This document shows, in pieces, positions 57,453 to 64,000 of a DNA stretch of 64,000 nucleotides. The DNA comes from Hygrocybe punicea (taxonomy: Eukaryota > Basidiomycota > Agaricomycetes > Agaricales > Hygrophoraceae). Positions within the stretch are counted from its first letter, which is position 1, and each line of letters begins with the position of its first letter. Where the stretch lies: contig OY744463.1 in the NCBI GenBank assembly GCA_963556145.1, positions 8,060,001 through 8,124,000 of the forward strand, written 5' to 3'. The notes below the pieces were generated by a model that saw only the letters and a program-made list of their open reading frames with translations, had not been told where the DNA came from and did no database searches. A program made the translations under genes and the position numbers.

Positions 57453-58322
57453 ATACCCCCGGAACAAGGGGAATCGTCCCGATTAACCGGAAGAATAAAG
57501 AACAAGGAAAAAAATTACAAGGAAAGAACAGACAGTTTAACGACGCTATCAAGGTCGGCAAGAAATCAAAGACAAGAAGAAGGAAACAATGTCAGTCCAA
57601 AGGTCATCAAATCATGAATCATGAAGACGTTACTGAGTTACAAGGGTTACAAAGGAAATATATTCGGGTTCGTCCAATTGTTTTTTGTCATTGTGGATAT
57701 TCAGAGATCATTGTTATTTCGTTATTAAGTCGTCAAGGGTGTCGGGTTGAAAGGAGGTAAAGGTTGTCGGGGTCCAGGTGTTCATTCAGGGTTTTCGGTT
57801 TGAAGAGAATTAGGTGGTCGGCATTTTTGGGATGAGGGAGTTCTGGATGTCAGAGAGTTCTGGGTGTCAGAAGTTTATAGTCATTATGGACATTTGAATG
57901 GGCATAGATTTATATCGTTTCAGATATCGGTGTTGTTGACTGATCGTGGATTTCCTACACTCAAATGGTGTGCGAGATTTCTTCATATTCCATGAATGCA
58001 ACAAGGTTTGGTGTCGGCCAGAGGATGTTTGGGAATTCGGGATAAGGAAGGTGAAAGAGTTGCCAGTTCCAAGTTGTACATTGGCAAAGGATTTCGGATG
58101 GGGATTCATTCTTCACTGTTTCTTTTTCTGGTGCATTTACTGCCATACTGGTCAGCAGCACATCGGGTTCCTTTCCACATGGGATTGGAGGTCATTGGTT
58201 TGATAACCAGTATCCTTCTGGTTCAGTTCTGGTGTCCATAGACATAAAGGTTCATTCTACGGCTTATAGCGATCATGCATGCGTCTGGAGGTCATAGATT
58301 TTATATCATTTCGGATATTCAT
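57453..58322. other. 5' internal region of family D
   Basis: No coding region recognised. AAGAATAAAGAACAAGG-type A-rich sequence follows the LTR; short ORFs only. Confidence 0.4.
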
Positions 58323-58398
58323 CTCTTACTTATATAGCTGGTGAGAGAACCTGCTGCTTCGTCTCTTATTTGTATAGCTGGTGAGAGAACCTGCTACA
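58323..58398. repeat. 40-bp tandem duplication
   Basis: CTCTTAYTTRTATAGCTGGT followed by GAGAGAACCTGCT occurs twice in direct tandem. Confidence 0.8.
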
Positions 58399-58539
58399 TG
58401 TTTCTCTATGGTCATGTTCCATCTGTCCATTCCATTTCTGTTTCTTCTCTTCTGTTTCTGGGTATTCTGTTTCTTCTTCTGGGTGTTTTCGTTGGTGTAA
58501 ATAATGTCGAGGTCGTTTACATACAAGGGAAAGTCCATT

Positions 58540-59725
58540 CTATGAATCATACATGACAGGGGTGTATCCTTTCACAAACAACATCAATCTCCAATCCAAT
58601 CCATGGATGTCATTCTCCTTCCCCTTCACCATACGCTCATGCATTGCACGAAATAAGGCATGACGATGATAATCGGGTTCTTTGGTCCCATGTCTCGAGC
58701 GTTTGTTCTGCATGTTATGGCCGTCAGAACGGTGTGCACGGTCGAGTTTCTTTTTCTGGGATTGGGGAAGAAGTGGAGAGCGGCGACGTGACTGGGTTTG
58801 GAGCGAGACAAGAGGTGGAGAATACAACCATGCTCGGTATTCATCATCCATCTCTATATGCAGTCGGTGGGTTACTTTTCGAGGGGGTGTCGGAAGATCA
58901 GTGAGACTGTCCATGTACGCATCAAAGTCATCAATGGGGGGAGTCGGATGTTCTTCACCGCAAATGTTCACTGCACCAAAATATAGCTCATTGTCCAGAT
59001 CATCGAAGATAAAGGGTACGTCGAGACTCATCGTCGATGTCGACAGTGGGGACGGTGTCGAGGATGCTGGACGATACGTGTGTCACGATGATTCTGGGGT
59101 ACGGGTGCAAGACGAGGAGCGGGGATGCGAACAACGAATCGATGATGAGGAAGTTCCTCGTCCAAAATGTATTGGAGACGCTGGAGGAGGAATTGGCTTC
59201 GACGATTTCTTTGCTCAGTGATCCGTAGACCACCCAGGAGACGGTGTAATTCGTCAAGGACCGGTGTCACGGATCGTGGAAGGAAGACGAGGTGTGGAAT
59301 GCGAGGATCGTTCCAGCTGATGTAGTCGACCCAGTCGTCAGGTCGGTTGAGAGGGAACCAGGCAAAATCGCACTGCCACCAGCGACGGGCAGGCCACGGG
59401 TAGGGATGGCCTGGAGGGCAGAGGTTGGCCAGGGTGACGACAGGTGGGTGGTTTAAAGAAGTTTTCCGTCTTCGGTAATTACCATGCCTCGTTGTCAGCA
59501 TCGTGTCGGAGTTTCCAGTGATCGATCCATGTACCAGGGTCTTGGTTGCCTCGTGGATTCGTATGTATGATCGGGGATCAAACTTCTAGAAAAGAGGGTG
59601 TGTAGCGGGATATCACCTGATATGCCGATCCGCGCTATCCAAATCGGTAAGGAGTGGCGTTTCGTATGTGTTCCGTTCATGACAATCATTATAGTCTTGG
59701 TCATTTGTTCATCCATGTCAAACAA
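58540..59725 (-). CDS. family-D internal ORFs, unknown function
   Basis: Three adjacent minus-strand frames may be parts of one cargo gene. 59725-59495 starts MFDMDEQMTKTIMIVMNGTH. 59501-59028 contains PARRWWQCDFAWFPLNRPDD and WVDYISWNDPRIPHLVFLPR. 59031-58540 contains IDDFDAYMDSLTDLPTPPRK and IEMDDEYRAWLYSPP, then a Lys/Arg-rich tail (SQKKK). The last two overlap by 4 bp. Residue composition is protein-like, but no retroviral or cellular domain was recognised. Antisense frames are also open, so the strand is not certain. Confidence 0.35.
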
Positions 59726-60476
59726 AGAGGGTCCCCTTTCATCTGTTCCAACAGACTACTAAGATCAACCACTTCTCTTTGTCACATGTACAGGTCATTT
59801 CAGGAATCAGGGTTTCGTATGCATACTGGCTTTCTCTGGGCTTTCTGCATTTGGTGAGGAGATGGGGGGGAGGAGGTGGAAGGAAGGCTAGGAAGGCGGT
59901 TTGAAGGATTTATTGATTTCGGTTTGTCTAGGGCGAGGGAGTCGTAATATGTCTGGTACAACCAAAACATATTTGAATCATGAAAGGTGGGATACCTAAA
60001 GTGATTGGTTTGTCTAGCAGTGTCCTTCTACATCTGGGGCAATGACAAGTCTTGTCCATTGCATCATTTCATGTCGTAATTATCGTATCGAAGTAGCGGA
60101 ATGACGGTGGTGACGTTAGTCAGGGGTTTATTTTGATTCGGGTTCCAGGATTGGGCTTGAGCAATTATTATGGATAAACCATAAATAATTCGCAGGGCGG
60201 CAGTCTTGAGGTTGACCATTCGGAGTATTCAACAATCATTCGGGGTCCGGGTGGCTAGTGTACATCAACAGATTTCAGGTCTGCATCTGTAACAGTCTAG
60301 CATCGTTCGTTCGTCCATTCGTGTGGGGTCAGGGTTGAGGGATGGATAAAGTCGGGAGGAGAAAGAGAGGAAGAGGGTGTAGGGGAGGACGAGGGAGAGA
60401 TTCGGGAGAGAGGAGGGGGTTCGTTCGTTCATGTCGAAAGTTGAATGTTGGGGGAGTTGGGAAACGTTTAGTCTTT
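59726..60476. other. 3' internal region of family D
   Basis: No gene recognised. It has purine-rich runs (GAGGAGATGGGGGGGAGGAGG near 59858 and GGGAGGAGAAAGAGAGGAAG near 60353) that could act as polypurine tracts, although neither abuts the LTR. Confidence 0.4.
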
Positions 60477-62144
60477 TGTTACGGATCGCTTCTGCAGCGG
60501 GCTCCGGCAACAATCAACTTAACAGGGGATCGGCTTCCAGAGGGGAGAACAGCAGCTTTCATTGTTGCTTACAGCTAAGACAACACTGCTAAGAAGGGGG
60601 GGGTCAAGGTCTAATGTCATTGCGAGCCGTGGGGGTTACCCAAAACAAGATGAGTCTGCCCCAAGAACCAGACTAAACGTAAAGAAAGGAAAAGAAGAAA
60701 AAGTCCGAACCAACAACAAGAACAGTATATATAGTGACTGGTCTTGAGGGGAGGTAAATAGAAATACAACCATGAAGCCATAACATGTCCAACTCTACCA
60801 TGTGTTCACCATGAGGCGTACATGAGGCGTCCTCATGTCAATGTTCTCGCGATCCAACTGGAGGCCCGGGTGTCATTGAGGAATAGAGGGGGTCCGGATG
60901 ACTCGGATGATTTGTCATCAGATCATGTGATGTGCAGAATTGCCTATTCGGGGTCTACACTTGCTGTAACAAGCAAGTGTGCAATCTGGCAAGTGCATTG
61001 CACGGTCGGGTCGAAGATGGGTATCGTCCAGTGTGGGGTTGGTGATGAGAGTGTCTTGAGGTGGTGTGGATATAGTGGCAAGGTTGGTATGAAAGAAAAT
61101 GAAGGAATGTATAGAGGAAAAAACCAACTAGGACAGTGGGCTAGTCGAGGTCAGACATGTGAACAGCATAAGCTGTACCGGATGACGATGTCTGTGTCAA
61201 TGACGTATCGAGGGGCGGTGTCTTGTCCTGTGTGTGGAACAATGTGGTCCACCTGATGTCGGTATTTGTCCAAGAAAGGGTATCATTGTAAACGAGTGTG
61301 GGAGGTATCAAGATTATGGATGGAAAAGGATAAATGAACGTGGGTCCAGGTTTCGAGTCATGGCATGAGTGACAAGCTGTGGGAACAAGTCGTCGGGTAC
61401 TGCATTGAAGCGGTGTCATGCGAACAATATGCGATAGGGGTTGGTTCACTGTTTGGGAAGTCGTATGGTCTGTGGTCGAAGTCCAAAAGAATGTGCTTCG
61501 GCAATGGTCGGATTAGAGAGAACAGTGAAATGTCCCGTGATCGAGGATTGTCCAGGGCATGCGTGCAGGTGAGGAATGTCGTCGGATCGTCAGGGAGGAT
61601 AATGGTAGGCACAGAATACGAAAGTGGAAACCATATATCCGGGAATGGCAATTGTCAATTACATGTCGAGATATTGTTGAGGTGGAAGTCAGAAGTATCA
61701 ATGGCGGAAGGATTTCGGTGCCGATGCCAAAGATAGATCATAACAAGGTAGAAACCGATCAGGAAGGTGATGGCAATGCTGCCAATAACAATTACGGTAA
61801 TGAGCTGTGTCGGGAGTACAGCCATTGTGATCGGTTTGTCGTGGGATAGCGTAAACAAGATATCGAAGGGAAAAGACAATGTCGGTGACATCCGTCGGCA
61901 AGGAGACTATTCGGGTACAACGAGGTCACGTGGATATGTCCATGGTCGGTCTGGATTGTTCTAGAAGAAGGGAAAGAAGAGAACAAGAACAAGAAAATAC
62001 AAGGATGTCCAAAAGAAGAAACAATGACAATGAAAAGAAGACAAAGGACAAAATGAAATGAAAAAGGAAGGTGTGCAGTGCAGAATCGTCATGGTGGGTA
62101 TTGGAATGGGCATCGGGGTTGGAAGCGGAGCTGGAAACGTAACA
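60477..62144 (+). repeat. 3' LTR of the family-D element (1668 bp)
   Basis: Almost identical to 55785-57452; followed by TCTCC. Confidence 0.9.
61141..61891 (-). pseudogene. antisense one-TM ORF in the 3' LTR of family D
   Basis: A copy of 56449-57199 with identical translation and the same in-frame TGA. Confidence 0.4.
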
Positions 62145-62504
62145 TCTCCTGTCAAGAACATTCTGGCAAGAAAACATGGTATTGGAGAGACCCTCAATCA
62201 CCCAATGAGCATATCACACTCTGCCTCAATGACAGGTGCAGTTTTTAGTTTGTATTGTAATTTCTTGATTCTGACCAAAGGTAGCAGGATACTTTGAAAG
62301 ATTGTTTGTGCATGAGTGTCAAAGCAGAAGGAATGTCAGGTAAGAAACAGTGGGAATTCATGAAGCCTAATTTGGGCCACCATGCATGCACATGTCTGTC
62401 ATGTGACCATGTTAATGACACCATACAAGAAAACTTTTCTGCAATAATTCCAACAACAATTCTCCCACCAACACCCCAGAACTGGAGGTCTTTACACTTT
62501 ACCA

Positions 62505-62735
62505 CAACTTCCCCTGGAGTCTCTGAGGACTCCCTGGGGAAAAGGGGGACTGAAGGGGCACTTCCTGGGGACTTGGTCACCAGCCAAGTCACACCAAAAC
62601 AGATGATTCCCTGCTGGGGAATTCTCCCTTCAGTCAGGACTCCCCATGGAGTCCCATTCCCCCATGAATTCCAAGGGGACTCCCCAGGGACTCATTCCCC
62701 CAGGAGTCCCCAGAGAATCCCTAGGGAATGCTCCA
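62505..62735. repeat. cluster of GGGGACTCC / GGAGTCCCC motifs
   Basis: Roughly a dozen variants of GGGGACTCC occur in both orientations within 230 bp, for example CAGGACTCCCCATGGAGTCC near 62636 and GGGGACTCCCCAGGGACTC near 62674. It resembles subterminal repeats of a DNA transposon. Confidence 0.6.
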
Positions 62736-64000
62736 CTTTTTTTGTTAATTATTTATCACAATTATTTATGAAAGGGTTTTATGTAATTAACTGATCCAAC
62801 ACTCTAATTGAGCATGTGTGCTTGAATCAAGCATCGGCACCCAAAGGAACTTGTTCCGATATAACACCAGTTCAGAGTTGACATCAACTTTGCAAACCAG
62901 CCCATTGTCCAACTTTCCTCACTGCTCAAACCAGACGATATTGCCATATACAGGAACATTCAGTGGGGGTATACTATGCTTCTTCACATTGCATAGTACA
63001 ATCAAAGGGGATGCAAGAAAAGGAGTCAATCCAAAAGACCCCTTGTGGTATTTGTGCAACATTTCAGTCTCCCTCTTCACCTGGTTAATCTAATTGGTAT
63101 TTTTTTGAGGGTTAGGATGTTGTGAGGTTGGTGGGGTTTCTCCATGCATAATTGGTGTTGCTTCTATCTTAGTTGGTATTTCAGGATTCTGCAGTAATGT
63201 CAATCTGGATCCAGAGTGGGTGATCAGCATATTGGTGATCTGATCATTATCTGTTTTAAGTAGCAGCAGTATATGAAATCTGATATCTGGGTAGTAATGA
63301 AGTGATTTCAAACTATCCAAGTTGGTGTCATGGAAGATCTCTTGATTTTCTTTCCAGAGGCTCATAGCCTTGTCTACATCAGGGGTATCCTTCCCATGCA
63401 TGAGCAACAGAATGCCTTGAAACATATAGAAGTCAGTCAAGAAGAACATTGAATGTTACCCTCAAAGTTGAGGACATCTGTGAGTCACCAATAGTGATCA
63501 TAACCTGATCTGGATCCAATTCCGATGGGTTACTGAAGTGATCGGAACCTAAGTTGCCATTCTGGTTCCAGATACTTGTTAATATCTAACCTCCTACTTG
63601 CTGCTACTCATGTCAAGATTATATGGGACCTCAATGTTTTATGGTCATGTATGGATGATGTGGAACCAGTTGTGAGTATTCGGATCAAGCGCCTTTATTG
63701 GTGTTGAAAACCAGTTATGATACTGGATAGTTATTGCTCTCCTGTACCAAACAGAACCTCATGGTCACAGCAATCATATAGGTGATATGTGAAAGAGTAA
63801 CCTCAGCCTGATTCTCACTATCCACTTGAGATTAAAAGTAGAGTACATTCATAGATCGTCAATTTCTGGATCTGGGACTTGTACCATACCACTGGAAACC
63901 CTAGTCCATCTTCTCACTCTAATCGACAGCTCTTGGACTTTTGGAAGTAAAGTACCTACATGAGATACAAATATCTCCTTATTCCTCAGTGAACCACCCC
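62736..64000. other. unassigned AT-rich end of window
   Basis: No gene recognised with confidence. A minus-strand frame 63449-63090 (119 codons) includes DVDKAMSLWKENQEIFHDTN and SLHYYPDIRFHILLLLKTDN, a plausible protein fragment, possibly from a transposon, but unidentified. Confidence 0.35.

Larger units (their letters stand above)
55785..62144 (+). mobile_element. complete family-D LTR element, 6.36 kb, very recent
   Basis: Two 1668-bp LTRs (55785-57452 and 60477-62144) start TGTTACGGATCGC and end GAAACGTAACA. It is flanked by a perfect TCTCC duplication (55780-55784 and 62145-62149). By eye the LTRs differ by one transition (TATCGG at 57408 against TATTGG at 62100). The internal 3.0 kb has no recognisable reverse transcriptase, integrase or protease; the better frames are on the minus strand. 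The first internal bases (ATACCCCCGG) do not look like a standard TGG-starting primer site. Two solo LTRs of the family are at 17.3-23.2 kb. Confidence 0.9.

Noticed and set aside
55785..62144. The two 1.67-kb repeats as terminal repeats of a DNA transposon or a segmental duplication
   Set aside because: They are direct, start TG and end CA, and are bounded together by a 5-bp duplication, which fits LTRs; inverted short ends TGTTACG/CGTAACA are normal for LTRs.
1..64000. CRISPR array, rRNA or tRNA genes, bacterial operons
   Set aside because: No regularly spaced direct repeats, no rRNA-like sequence and no cloverleaf recognised by eye; the genes are intron-containing and fungal.

Overview
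The window looks like a chromosome segment of a filamentous basidiomycete, probably an agaricomycete. Genes are split by short introns of about 45-65 nt with GTRAGT-type donors and CTAAC-type branch points. The protein families are typical of mushroom-forming fungi: a Tnp2-type transposase, F-box genes, a fungal multi-pass membrane protein, a surface protein with a VYVVHHDGG tail, and P450/MFS/BBE-type oxidase genes. I recognised no tRNA, rRNA or CRISPR array. Exon boundaries were read by eye and are approximate unless stated.

Three blocks can be seen. (1) 1-25.6 kb is a repeat graveyard with deep nesting. A Tnp2-type transposase gene (minus strand, about 16.4 to 13.57 kb, resuming at 2577) is split by an 11-kb LTR-element complex. 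That complex is element A (609-bp LTRs at 2578 and 12957), with element B (598-bp LTRs at 8115 and 12354) inserted at A's own 3' LTR boundary and a 1.2-kb hAT-like element inside A's gag-like gene. Elements A and B lack pol. Each carries a sense gag-like ORF and a convergent, antisense, intron-containing gene with a coiled coil and Zn(II)2Cys6 cysteine spacing. A third family, C (185-bp LTRs, intact about 700-codon Pro/Ser-rich ORF, 18277-20845), shares PBS, LTR-start and 3'-boundary motifs with A/B; a CpG-decayed relative lies at 362-1813. C sits inside a solo LTR of family D, which also holds a second, inverted D solo LTR. Fragments of a DUF6698-like gene and a second hAT-like copy follow.

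(2) 26-48.8 kb is gene-bearing: a short-chain dehydrogenase, an F-box/LRR-like gene, a signal-peptide plus single-TM surface protein, a decayed F-box gene, a seven-TM-type membrane protein, and then a compact metabolic group: dimeric alpha/beta-barrel (ABM-like) protein, MFS exporter, cytochrome P450, aldo/keto reductase and secreted FAD-linked oxidase. MFS and P450 are divergently transcribed from a 442-bp intergenic region. No PKS, NRPS or terpene synthase backbone gene is in the window, so the pathway product is unknown.

(3) 49-64 kb is degenerate again. It holds decayed gene remnants with a Tc1/mariner-like element (97-bp TIRs, TA duplication), a truncated Spa2/polarisome-like pseudogene, and a complete, very young family-D LTR element (55785-62144) with 1668-bp LTRs that are almost identical, a TCTCC target duplication and no recognisable pol. 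The last 1.8 kb is AT-rich repeat-like DNA.

The most interesting themes are: non-autonomous LTR families that share cis signals but carry unrelated cargo; an antisense spliced regulator-like gene inside an LTR element; in-frame TGA codons shared by sister copies, suggesting amplification after inactivation; strong CpG decay of old copies; and a possible orphan oxidative biosynthetic cluster.
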